NCBI GenBank assembly: GCA_964030785.1
Contig: OZ034978.1
Span: 9,586,453-9,650,452, forward strand
Direction: 5' to 3'
Source: Siderastrea siderea
Lineage: Eukaryota > Cnidaria > Anthozoa > Scleractinia > Rhizangiidae
DNA length: 64,000 bases
Part shown: positions 46,295 to 57,519 of the stretch, piece by piece
Layout of the letters: every line of letters begins with the position of its first letter
Position numbering within the stretch: the stretch's first letter is position 1
Translations under genes and position numbers: made by a program
Notes under the pieces: generated by a model
The model's input: only the letters and a program-made list of their open reading frames with translations
Databases searched by the model: none
Told to the model about the DNA's origin: nothing

Positions 46295-46724
46295 CAGGGG
46301 CACCCAACGAGAAAATTTTAGCAAAATACTCGAAATATGATTTTGTGCTTTCTAAGATTGTGTCCGTCAGAGCTTTTGAAAGGCATATTTGCGTAAGCTA
46401 ATTCCGATCGGATCTGTTCGGATTTTTTAGCTGAAAATTTAGGCCGCAGAAAATTTTAGGAACCAGAATCCTATCCGCCGAATTCCCGAGCCGCTGCCGG
46501 ATGGCTCTCCGAAAATGCTAGCTGGCCTTATTTGCACTCTCAACGACATATTTGTCCCTCCGAAAACAGCAGGAAGTAATACGTCCTCTTGTTACGAAAG
46601 TCCGAGGTGATGTTTGGCTCAAAAAAACTCTAGCTTTCACCGCAATTAAATCAGAATTTCTCAAGCGATTATGTGCCTTCCAAACAGATATTCCTCGTAA
46701 CAAACCCGGCGTTGGGTGCCCTTG
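46295..46724. mobile_element. CAGGGGCACCCAACG-ended non-autonomous element
   Basis: The ends CAGGGGCACCCAACG and CGTTGGGTGCCCTTG are inverted with one extra base and one change. GATAGA flanks both ends (46289-46294, 46725-46730). The ends look hAT-like, but a 6-bp duplication is shorter than the usual 8. Confidence 0.65.
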
Positions 46725-47059
46725 GATAGAGACAAAGGCTGCGCAGTCACGATTGCTCGTTGATATGAACTATCATGGAATCAGTAAAATTTCACTCAGT
46801 CCTTTTGCCATAATTATTCAGTGACTGCAAAAAATCAAAACAAGTTGTTTTACAAAAAGCTCTTTCATTTTGTGCCGAATCGTGTAATATGCACGTCGCA
46901 TGCCCTTTGGAAATGTATTATTTTCAGCGTATATGAAAGGTGGTCGTTCGTTCCGCTCCTTTCGATGTCAGTGTAAAAGGCGCCAAAATTTTGAATGGAG
47001 TATTTACGCGATATATAGCCGCAATATGTACAATTTTAGGATCTGTTTGGGACGAGGTC

Positions 47060-48374
47060 GGTCATGTTAAAAAGCAGACTGCAGACTGCAGACTGCAGAC
47101 TGTGCAGGCTGCAGACCGTGCAGACTGCAGACCACGTAGACTATGCAGACTGGTAATTTTTTCAAGTAAACCTTGATTTGTTGTACCTTTTAGGACTTTT
47201 TACTTTTAGTGGTGTTAAGTTGCCCAGCAGCTTGGCACCGGGTTCTAAAAAAATAAATGCCCGGCAGTAAGAAATTCTCTAAAAATCTCGACCAAAAGAC
47301 AGTTCACACCTCCTGGAAGTATTTTATGTTTGTTTGCTTATGCTAGGCGATTCAAAAGTGCATTTTTGTTTTGCAGTTTACGAAATTTTCCGAGCATTGA
47401 GCATAGCATGAATTCGCTATGTCACTGTGGCCACCTAACAAACTTTTTCACAAGTTTGCCAATCAGGGAGCGTGAAGTTTGAGTGACATGCGGTTTTGAC
47501 ATTTTTGAGCCCTTATCACGCAAACCGTACAATTAAATGGAGCTGAAGTTCTCTTCTTTTCCCAGTGTTTTTCTCCCACAAACTTCACAGATCACCACGT
47601 TGCTTGCTATTTGGCATCAGGAAAGAATATAAGAGCCTTGGAAAGGAATATGAACCATGCACTGCCTTTCCAAACGTTGTGAAATCTTTCCAGTATTGGA
47701 TGTTGCGACGAAACTCTCACCAATAAATTCATTCGCTATTTCGCCAGTGTGAAAAATCTATTCGCTTTTGTATTCGCTAATAAAAATCGATTCGCGTTCG
47801 CTGAAATTTTTTCTCAGTAATTTGAATGCAAGTTTAACATAGGAGATAGCGACTGAGCAATTCCGAATGAATTTAAACTATGATAAGAGTCAAATGTTTA
47901 GATGATGTTGACATCAACTTGATTATTTTTGTCAATTTGTGGTAGCGACACCGTACAGCAAAACAAACCAGAGATAGCATTCTTTTCTGTACTAAATTAC
48001 AAATCCATATCACTTCAGTCATTGAGAATGGAGGAAAAACTACAGCTACAACAGTGGAAATGTACATATAAATTTGAGGAAACCCTCGCAAGAAATTGCG
48101 CATCTTCTTTAAATTATTTTGAATTCCCCAGGCGAGCAGACACTAGAAAATTGATTATATTTTTTTCAAGAACCATGCCTGGCTTGGCATGTATAGGCAT
48201 CTACAGGCATTGCTAAAAGTAAAAAGTACAGCAAACATACCTTCAGCAAATCAAGGTAAAAGAAACTGAAAAATAAAAATAAAAAAAAATTCCCAGTCTG
48301 CACAGTCTGCGTGGTATGCACAGTCTGCATGGTCTGCACAGTCCGCAGTCTGCAGTCTGCGTTTTAACATGACC
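47060..48374. mobile_element. Element with GCAGACT arrays and 10-bp target duplication
   Basis: Inverted ends GGTCATGTTAAAA/TTTTAACATGACC are each followed inward by 70-80 bases of tandem GCAGACTG-type words. An exact 10-bp repeat GGGACGAGGT flanks it (47049-47058, 48375-48384; one base, 47059, sits between the left repeat and the end). The interior is AT-rich with no recognised gene. Long duplication plus subterminal arrays suggest a Mutator-like element. Confidence 0.75.
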
Positions 48375-48655
48375 GGGACGAGGTTGACATCAGTGTCAGC
48401 TAAAAATGGGAAACGTGGGTGCCACGCGGTATGCCATTCGGCGACGTCACGAAATTTCGCTCCAAGTCGTGTGAGCGAGAAGAGAACGCCTGGGTACTAG
48501 GGTGCCACGCATTATTTATTAGAAACAGTTTCAAGACAAACTTACAGTGAAAAAAATAACAATTTCAGAGTGTTTGTTAATCGGCAGTGAAACTGAGAAT
48601 TTATCGTGGACACAAAAGCCACCGACTCGTTTCGTGACCGAAACCTTTCAGCTAA

Positions 48656-49851
48656 TACCCTGCGAGCAGAGGCCCTTCGATCTTCCTAGATAAGTCGGGA
48701 AGAGGAAGGGACCTCTGCCAGCCGCCGCGACTTTCCGCGTTGAGCATGCGCTAAATTCAAATGTAACCGAGCCTTGTCGGCCTCGCTTCAATTGACATGT
48801 TTACTGAATGACAGCCGCGTCCACAACAAACTGTTCTGACTACGAGAGATTTGAGGAAAGCTTTAATTAAACCGTAAGGCTGAGAATAATTCTGTTCGAA
48901 TTTATGTCACAGTTTGAAAACTTGTCAACCTCGAAATATTTTTGCTGATCAAGAAACTGCGATTTGTCGACTGTCAACATGTTGTTACAGTCCAGTGATT
49001 TCCAATTAGCGAGTCACGGAAAGCTCGCATAGAAATCTTGGTCTTCGAGATATTTATTTTGTTTTGTCCCTCTTTTTGTCCCTGTCATTCAGAAGTATTT
49101 TCGTGTTGAGACTCTTTCGTCCTCAACATTCCCGGCTTTCATTCAACAAAACGCATTTGTGTCGAGTTTGTTTCGTATTTAAACTTCTCGGCCGTCATGC
49201 GGTAAATTATATTTTGTACTGAGACCGTTTCGTCTTCAAAATTACCGGCCGCCAGTCGGCAAATAATTGTTTCGCTTGCCGTTTGCTTGTCTCGCCGTTG
49301 ACCAAGATAAATGTCATTTCGCCATAAAAATAAGCGTTAAAGTGCTCATTCGCGTAGCCCTTCGCATCGATTCCCGCTCAATCCAAAAGTAAAATCTTTT
49401 GGTCGGAAAGCAACCGCAACCCAGATTCTTTTGTTCCAGTTAGTAAATTAGCGATTTGCCATGGCCGGTTGGTAGACAAAAGAATCCTTACCACACAGAA
49501 TAATAAAGCAAGGCCTTCGACTGGTGTTGTGTGAGATTGCTTATTCCATGAGTATTCACTCTTCCCAGTGCACTTTTCACGGCTTTATCGAAGACATCTT
49601 TCGAAAGAGAAACGTCCGCTGCTGTGAACTTCACGAGCGCACCGAACGTACCGTGGGCGCGTATTTAGTCAGCAATTTCTAACAAGGCACATGCGCACTG
49701 AGCAAAAACGGGAAAAACAGGTTTCAAACCGGACTGACTCACCCGTTTCGGTGGATGAGCGGCAAATCAAAGAAAGTCGCGGCGGCTGGCAGAGGTCCCT
49801 TCCTCTTCCCGACTTATCTAGGAAGATCGAAGGGCCTCTGCTCGCAGGGTA
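48656..49851. mobile_element. Mutator-like element A carrying RecQ fragment
   Basis: The ends TACCCTGCGAGCAGAGG and its inverse CCTCTGCTCGCAGGGTA extend about 45 bp, flanked by an exact 9-bp duplication TTCAGCTAA (48647-48655, 49852-49860). Inside lies a RecQ-like helicase fragment on the minus strand. About 1.2 kb; same internal sequence as 55985-57100 inverted. The gene-fragment cargo between Mutator-type ends resembles the Pack-MULEs known from plants. Confidence 0.85.
49425..49635 (-). pseudogene. RecQ-like helicase fragment, copy A (frameshifted)
   Basis: Inverted counterpart of the fragment in element B. It reads KFTAADVSLSKDVFDKAV-like sequence and then the Q-motif region. A 4-base deletion just before the CAACCGGCCATGGCAAATC Walker A stretch shifts the frame, and the IY codons run into a stop. 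Non-functional. Confidence 0.7.
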
Positions 49852-50435
49852 TTCAGCTAAGGGACGGACCATTAGAAAAGTGATGGGGAGGGGGGGGGGG
49901 GTGGGGGATTTTTAGCCTGCCAGAATTTTTTTTTTGGCCCATTTCCTGTGCAAGAATTTTTTTGGCTACAACCCTATGCATGAATTTTTTTTTTTGAGAA
50001 AATATTTTCCTTATGCACAATTTGCTATTGAATTAATTAAAAACAATGCAACTTTGTTTTACTAAATACATAGCTTGTACTGTTACGTTACTTTACATTT
50101 TTAAGTTTATTTTATTACAAAACACTTTTTAATAATGTTCGCTTTAACATTTAATTTACTGAAGGTTTCAAAAGTAAATAGCGATTTATGGTGAAAAATT
50201 GTGTAATATTATTGATATACATGTATGGATTTTTTATAAAAGACGTATTCACATGAAATGATTTGATACAAACAGTGGTGTCCAGAAAGATTACTTTATA
50301 AAACATACAGTACATACACTTCTTTTTAAATTTTGAAAAGTGAAGGACAAAGGTCCTTCACTGTGGTATGCTATCTGTAATATTTTACCTTAGAGATACT
50401 AATCTCTGTTTAGTTTTAATATGTCGGATTTTATT

Positions 50436-50468
50436 AACCGGCCGTCGCCATGATGGCGACCGCCGGTT
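50436..50468. repeat. Compact 33-base hairpin
   Basis: AACCGGCCGTCGCCAT faces ATGGCGACCGCCGGTT around one G: 15 of 16 pairs. GC-rich in an AT-rich surrounding, followed by tataaaaag. Confidence 0.7.
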
Positions 50469-50698
50469 TATAAAAAGAACACGTTTATTCGTGAAAGCAA
50501 GTTGGCTTAACATACGAAGAAAGTGCTGTAAAGCTTGTGGTACGGGTACTCAAGAGCGGTACTGTCTTATATAAGACGCATGCGCATGTTAGTCTTCTGA
50601 ATGTTACCTTCCTATGTTTTTGTCTTTTAATTTACAGTATTTAAGATATGAACGGCGAAGGGTTGTTTAAGTTTGGGGTTTTTTGTACAGTACAGCCC

Positions 50699-52496
50699 AA
50701 AAATAATGCACGCGCAAGAACTTCTTTTTGCGTCCGCAAGCCGAGAACTTCTTGCGGCTACTTGCAGGATGCCTGCACTTGAATACTGCAAGCCGCAAGA
50801 ACGTCTTTGCGTTTAGAAGTTAAAACCGCAAGAACTTCTTTGTGGTAAGATATCTGGACCGCAAGTAAGCGCAAGAACGTCTTTGCGCTAACATCTTAAA
50901 AACCCGGAACCCGGAGAAGGTAAAAAAGAGACCACTTTGTAGCGCAAGGCACGTTCGAAATTGGCTGCCTTTGTAACTTGCAATCAGTTGTTTATTTGGT
51001 CCCTTGTAAGTTTTTTTCTTCGGTTTTGAATTTTTTATCCGATAAAGAGTTCACTAGGTTCTGAATTTGACACTGGTCGCCTTCTATGTTATCTTTTAAC
51101 GGCTAGGGAGAAACGAGACTCAAACGAAGCACGCGTATGTTATTGTTTATGTGTCCCGGAGTCCCAGACATGCGGTACGCTTAGCGGCGCGAAAGATTTC
51201 ACTCGATTTATTTCACTTAAATGAGGAACAATGGCAAAGCGCAGTCCATCAGTCACATTATTAAAGAACCGACATTCACCTGTTCAGTGTTGCTGTACTT
51301 CCACCAACATATTAAACTCGGACAAATACTTTTAATTAGTTGCGCTCACACGCGTGAGAAATGAACATGGTCACTCAGATGAGAAGAAATAATACCCGAA
51401 GTCTTAATTGGAAAAACACATGTTTGTAAAAATAGTTCCACTCATGACGCTGAAGTCGATATCACATTTTAAATCTTCGAAGTAAACCAAAAAAGTCTGA
51501 AGGAAACTAAAACTCCGCGATCTGAAAGAAATTCGGCACGTCAATTCTAACCTGAGTAAACACAAATCTGCCGTATGCAAATTTGGTATGATTTGCTTGA
51601 ATGACATTTTGTAACGCAATGCATGAGCAGTTCTCTAAGCCGTCAAGACAGCAAGCCCCGGGCAGCAAGCTGTGTCGAAAGGCGAATGTGTAGTTGAAAT
51701 CATATGTCTATGCTATTTCTTCGAGTATCCCTTTTTTGCTGGGAAATTAAACTGGTAAAGATGCAGGGATTCTTGATGACTTCACCCAGCGATGGCATGA
51801 CCTCCTGCATGTGTAAGTCTTGTCTTGTCTTGCCTGTCAAAGAAGAGTTCGCGCAGTTTGCCACAATTATAGCTTTTGGACCTTTTTGTTTCTATTTCTT
51901 GGATGGAATAAAAAACTGAATTGAGTCAGTTCTGAGTTGAACCCGTATCACTGTATCTGAGACACGCTTAAAAAAATTGTTCATGTTTTGTCATGTGCCG
52001 CTGATCATGTTTACCGGGTGTTTATCTTGCAGTCGGAAAGCTGGCGGATATTCCATTTCGTGATGTGAATTTTCTTCGATACTTCGGTTGTTCGAACATT
52101 TGCTTCCTTGATTTTTTATTAGCCTTGTGAACTTTCGCTTGACTTGGCGAATTGTCGCGCCAACACGCTAACACGCCAACACGGCGAAAAATCGCTCGAA
52201 AGCTCGGTGATATTTCAAAGAGAATAGAGCGCGAGATTCGCTCTCATTACTTTTGTAATACCTCACACTAACACGAACACTACAAGTTTCTTCGGCTGGA
52301 CCCTCAGTACTTCTTGCGCCTTCTTGCGGCTTTCTGTAACATTAGTAACTTCTTGCGGATAGATTTTCAACTTCTTGCGTTTGGAATGTTCTTGCGGGTA
52401 AACTGCAAAAACCTAGCACTTTCACTTCTTGCGCGGGCTTGCGTGTTCTTGCGCGCAAGAACTTCTTGCGCCACTTCTTGCGCGTGCATTATTTTT
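50699..52496. mobile_element. Nested element with CGCAAGAACTTCTTGCG arrays
   Basis: The outer ends AAAAATAATGCACGCGCAAG and CTTGCGCGTGCATTATTTTT are perfect inverted repeats. For about 190 bases inside each end, GCAAGAA(C/CG)TTCTT words recur in both orientations. The middle is non-coding. No target duplication recognised. Confidence 0.75.
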
Positions 52497-54149
52497 GATA
52501 GGATTGAATGCGAAAATAGGATTGAATGCGGAATTGACTGTGTTGTCTGATCTAGTTAGTGGTTATGGTGAAAATGTTTTTAGCGCAGGAGTTTTTTTAT
52601 TGGGATTGACATTTTGAGGGGTGTAAAAATGTGGGAGTCAGAAGGATTTGTGAATGTCAGGAGCATATCACGCTTCTGTGAATGTGATTTGCTTTGAAAG
52701 TTGCGTTTTGCGTGAGAGGCAGTTTCCCTTGGCGTTTTATGGGGGGGGGGGGGTTGCGAAGTGGATTGTAAGGTTTCTGATTGGCTAACTTGTATTTCGC
52801 AGCGGACAAAAAGGACAGTTGCGTTTTGCCGGCGTGGGCTAGGAAGAGAAGGAATTGGTACTAGTATGATGATGCAATATTAGTTGATTGCACATCAGTA
52901 CATGATAGTTCTTGTGAACGGAGAGAAATGAGTGTTTATTTGAGGCGAGAAGTTGATACGAAGGAATCGTCATTAATAAGGAGATTAATTAATAAGGCAG
53001 GTGTTACGAGTCTTTTTGCATTGAAAGAACGAAAATATCTGAATATTATCGACGGATTTGTGTGGTTTGCGTGTGGTGTTCGCTAAAGGCTACGAGCAGT
53101 CTCACTTTCCGTTCAGAGATAGATAGTGAACGAAAAGAAAAACAGGCGAGTGAGCGCGAAATCGATTGCGGCTCGACAGGCGCGTTAGCTTTCAAAGACG
53201 TGGGCGACTTTCGTCCCCGCTCGCTTGTTTACGGGGTTAGCAAACTGGATTTAAACATCACGTCATGAGATATCTTGACGTGCCCCATACTCTGACGATC
53301 TGCTCGAGCTCGTGTTTATCAAGCGTTATATTTTGATTCTACTGCTATGTTCACTGTTTGTATTTAAGCTCTAGGCACAACAGTAAATACTTCGTCGTCC
53401 CTGTGTGAGCATTCTCAGTTGTGGACGAATTCATATCGACATTTAACGTTTGAGTGATTTTGCGTTTTTCAGCACAAATAAAGCGATAAGAAAGATAAGC
53501 TGAGTCATCAGAGTTTAAACATTACGTCATCCAGTACCGCTATAGTCAAAATATTGTGTCACACAATCACACTTTTCGTCACGCCGGTTCGTAAAAAAAG
53601 AGGATCGCGCTAATATTTGTGAAACCAAGGGGTGGGGAGGGTGAGAATGGCCGGTTAAAATGCCCAATGGGCTTTCTTGTTATTTAAGAAAATTAGAAAG
53701 GGGTACATACAGTCAGATGGAAGGAGCCTTGTTTCCATAGTAACGACCGATCAAACGCCTCTGCAGCACGACCGAATGAATGCCACAAAGGAGAACGGGC
53801 GAAAGCAGCACAGGAACAACGAACATGATGACTCAAGATCAAGCAATCGACTAAGAAGTCGACAGTCAACAAGAGACACATGAACGAAATCCCAGGCCCC
53901 AACCGGACGAACCCAATGAGAAACAAGCAGACGGAAAGCCAAACAGAAGACACAAAAAGGTTCAGCAGGATTCGGCAAGACTAACAAGTGACTGATATAT
54001 TCGAAGTTAATCCGAACACAAAGAAATTACTAAAAAGGCAGATTATGCTAAATTATTTCATCATGAGGTTTAATTTTCGTTATATTTATTAGGTAGGAAA
54101 TGACAAGCTTCAGCTCCTGAGCTTGTCGTGTGTTAATAATTAACAGTTT
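52497..54149. other. Remainder of the Harbinger-like element
   Basis: No gene recognised. About 53640-53690 resembles 645-715 (ccca/gattgggctttcttgtt), a dispersed repeat. Overlapping frames at 53677-53990 lack family features. Confidence 0.4.
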
Positions 54150-54326
54150 AATAGACTACGCTTATTCGAACTCAATTATTTTGAATTTCGCGTTATTTCA
54201 AACTTAAACCAATTTCCCTTCGGCTTGGATTTGCCCTTCACTCATTTACTATCGGTTATTTTGAACTCCCGCTATTTCAAACTTTTTTTGTTTCCCCTGA
54301 CGGTTCAAAATAACGGGGTTCAACTG
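54150..54326. mobile_element. Tigger/pogo-like MITE remnant
   Basis: The right end GGTTCAACTG is followed by TA, and the interior has repeated TTATTT(C/T)GAA words in both orientations, as in the other two Tigger-like copies. The left end is eroded. Confidence 0.55.
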
Positions 54327-54636
54327 TATGACTGTGACTATAAAAACAACAAAAAATTTGTTCTAGGCGAAGGTATCCCCCTCCCGACAAAAGCAATATT
54401 AATTATGAAAACAATATTTTATAGCATCCTGGCAGAGCCCCAGAAAATTTCCAATTTTTTAAACACTGGAGACACTACTTGAGCACTTTGGCAGAACGAA
54501 TTATGGTTTCATATCAAAATGAGGCCCATCTTGTGCATGAATTTTTTTTTCGGACATTTTCCCTTGCATGAATTTCTTTTTTGTTTTTTTCCCCACCCCC
54601 CCCCCCCCCATCACTTTTCTAATGGTCCGTCCCTAA

Positions 54637-55882
54637 TTACTCTTGCGGTTTGTTGCGGTTACGTCTCGAATCTGATTGGTCGCAGAGCAATAAACATTCC
54701 AGAAATAATTTTAGGCGTTCATGGTTTAATGGGTTTCACTGTAACATAAAAATTAATTTGAAACACACCAAAGCTCTTCCTTCACCGATCTGTGGCGTCG
54801 AATTTTCGCAGAAAACTACCGCTTTCTGTAACAATTACGAGGAAAAGGGGAAGTAAATTAAGGAAGAAACGTTGCGTCGAATTTATTGTAAAGGACATTA
54901 ACTTCAACTTTCGAAAAACTGCTGATCAAAATCAATTGTGTAGCCCCAGCAACAACAAGGACTGGCATCTGCTATTTGGTTGTTGATCAAAATTACTTCT
55001 CCGTTTTACACTGACAATTTGTGGGAGTGATCTTTTCAAAAACACCACTTATATTAAAAATCAGCCTGATGGACATGTTAATTTTGAGGCAGTTTTGCTG
55101 GAGGGTAACAGATCGATAGCAGGGGTTTTCAATAAAATTTGAAGTAGGTAGCTGGTTTGAGTACGGTAGGCGACTGCATCAACAAGGTTTGAAAGAAATC
55201 TTTCTTTAATTACTTCTATTTAGGAAAAATAGTAGCCGACTTCTTTAAGCGAATTTGCAGACGCTTTTCGTCGGTCGTCGATGCTTATTGAAAGCACTGG
55301 GCCAATCGATAGGCGTGTGTTGATTATTTACAACGAATTTCAACGCGCGTCAAATTCACCTAGCGTTGCGATGTGCATGGCTACAAGATTTGGCACAAAA
55401 TGAAAGAGGTGTTTAGATTTTTGCAGCCCTTGAAAACAATATAACTTGACTGAAAGCTATAGAAAATAAATGAGAGCCTTTTAAAATATTGAAGGTCCCA
55501 AGCGTGCCCTTCTTATTTCCTATGTGTGTGCGTAGCTGACGCGTTTTCTGTTTTAATCGACCACAACTTTAAGGCCTTGTTATCATCTTTACTGCCGTGT
55601 ATTTCAAGCCATTTCAATCAATTGTGATCATGTTGGACACTGGAAGTTGTTTTAGGTTCAGCGAAGGCAGACTTCCCGCCTGATCAAAATTCGAACGGTT
55701 CTCTTTGCTCGAGTCCGGCTCATCTAATCCCGAATGATTTTTCTTCCCCTTCATGGAACTCAGAGGATGATCTTCCAGCCGCCGAAGTTTAGCAGTTTCA
55801 AACGTACTTCGAAATTTTAACCTTGGCACATCGGGATTAACCACAACGAAAAGTTATAAGTAAGAAGTAAGAAATCACTTAC
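54637..55882. other. Flank of the MULE pair; no secure gene
   Basis: A minus-strand frame at 55614-55844 (KFRSTFETAKLRRLEDHPL) looks protein-like but has no clear acceptor and could belong with the exon candidate at 55883-55984. Otherwise nothing recognised. Confidence 0.35.
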
Positions 55883-55984
55883 CGATCGGCGATTGTATTT
55901 CCTCCTGAGTTCTTGTCAAGAACTTCTTGATTTCGGTTTCGTCTGTAAAGGCTGCAACCTTCTGGGGTCTGAAGTTCAGTCTGT
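55883..55984 (-). CDS. Candidate exon cut by a Mutator-like insertion
   Basis: On the minus strand RLNFRPQKVAAFTDETEI followed by KKFLTRTQEEIQSPI runs to a good donor, ATCG/GTAAGT. Its upstream edge is exactly the target duplication of element B, so the rest of the exon or its acceptor would lie beyond 62590. Family not recognised. Confidence 0.3.
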
Positions 55985-56181
55985 TACCCTGCGAGCAGAG
56001 GCCCTTCGATCTTCCTTGATAAGTCGGGAACTCGACTTTCTCATCCACCGAAACGGATGAGTCAGTCCGGTTTGAAACCAGTTTTTCCAGTTTTTGCTGA
56101 GTGCGCATGTGCTTTGTTAGAAATTGCTGACTAAATGCGCGCCCACGGTACGTTCGGTACGCTCCTTCACGCTCTTGAAGT

Positions 56182-56372
56182 TCACAACAGCGGACGTTTC
56201 TCTTTCGAAGGATGTCTTTGATAAAGCCGTGAAAAGTGCACTAGGAAGAGTGAATACTCATGGAATAAGCAATCTCACACAACACCAGTCGAAGGCCTTG
56301 CTTAATTTTCTGTGTGGTAAAGATTCTTTTGTCTGTTTGCCAACCGGCCATGGCAAATCGCTAATTTACCAA
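56182..56372 (+). pseudogene. RecQ-like helicase N-terminal fragment, copy B
   Basis: The open frame reads TTADVSLSKDVFDKAVKS, then a Q-motif-like LTQHQSKALLNFLCGKD and Walker A FVCLPTGHGKSLIYQ (56328 on). This is the start of the first RecA-like domain of RecQ DNA helicases; motif II (DExH) and everything beyond are absent. The second Gly of the usual Walker A is His here. No ATG opens the frame. After LIYQLE the frame drifts into unrelated residues, so this is captured or decayed coding sequence, not a full gene. Confidence 0.75.
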
Positions 56373-57519
56373 CTGGAACAAAAGAATCTGGGTTGCGATT
56401 GCTTTCGGACCAAAAAATTTTACTTCTGGTTTGAGCGGGAATCGATGCGAAGGGCTACGCGAACGTGCACTTCAACGCTTATTTTTGTGGCGAAATGACA
56501 TTTATTTTGGTCAACGGCGAGACAAGCAAACGGCAAGAGAAACAATTATTTGCCGACTGGCGGCCGGTAATTTTGAAGACGAAACGGTCTCAGTACAAAA
56601 TATAATTTACCGCATGACGGCCGAGAAGTTTGAATACGAAACAAACTCGACACAAATGCGTTTTGTTGAATGAAAGCCGAGAATGTTGAGGACGAAAGAG
56701 ACTCAACACGAAAATACTTCCGAATGACGGGGACAAAAAGAGGGACAAAATAAAATAAATATCTCGAAGACCAAGTTTTCTATGCGAGACTTCCGTGACC
56801 CGCTATTAAATTGGAAATCACTGGACTGTAACAACATGTTGACAGTCGCAGTTTCTTGATCAGCAAAAATATTTCGAGGCTGATAAGTTTTCAACCTGTG
56901 ACATAAATTCGAACAGAATTCTCAGCCTTACGATTTGATTAAAGCTTTCCTCAACTCTCTTGTGTCACGACCGAAGTCAGAATAGTTTGTTGTGGACGCG
57001 GCTGTCATTCAGTAAACATGTTAATTGAAGCGAGGCCGACAAGGCTCGGTTACATTTGAATTTAGCGCATGCTCAACAGGGAAAATCGAGGCGGCTGGCA
57101 GAGGTTGTGCCTAAATAATACCGTCCAGAAGGACAGCCGAGGAGTACTAGGAACGACTTTCCGATTCGGCCGGCTTTCGGAAAATTGTCGGCAAATATCC
57201 AATATGGCGGACTGAGCATTCAAAGCAGGCATTGAAGAGGCCGAGAAACAAGGTTTTTACTGTACACTTCACCCCATTCATGTACAGTGCTTGTTTAAAC
57301 ATGAAATTGGCGTCGAACTGTTCAATGTCTTCGAAAAAAACTTCTGTTAGCCGACGCTAAATTAGCTCAAGTACTCCAAATTAAGAAACTGAAACGGTAA
57401 CAGTAGTCTTGTAAGAATTGAAATGTTTATTTAAAAACCGTGTTTTTGCGATTGAGACATTGTCTTAGAAATAATGGATCCTTTGTCACAAGTCTATTCC
57501 GTTTTATGTGTAACTAGGT

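Larger units (their letters stand above)
49861..54633. mobile_element. Harbinger-like element, 4.8 kb
   Basis: The ends GGGACGGACCATTAGAAAAG and the inverse are identical for about 35 bases and run into a G-tract. TAA flanks both sides (49858-49860, 54634-54636), as for PIF/Harbinger. No Harbinger transposase or Myb-like gene is recognised inside; instead there is a nested 1.8 kb repeat unit (50699-52496) and a Tigger-like remnant (54150-54326). Confidence 0.75.
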
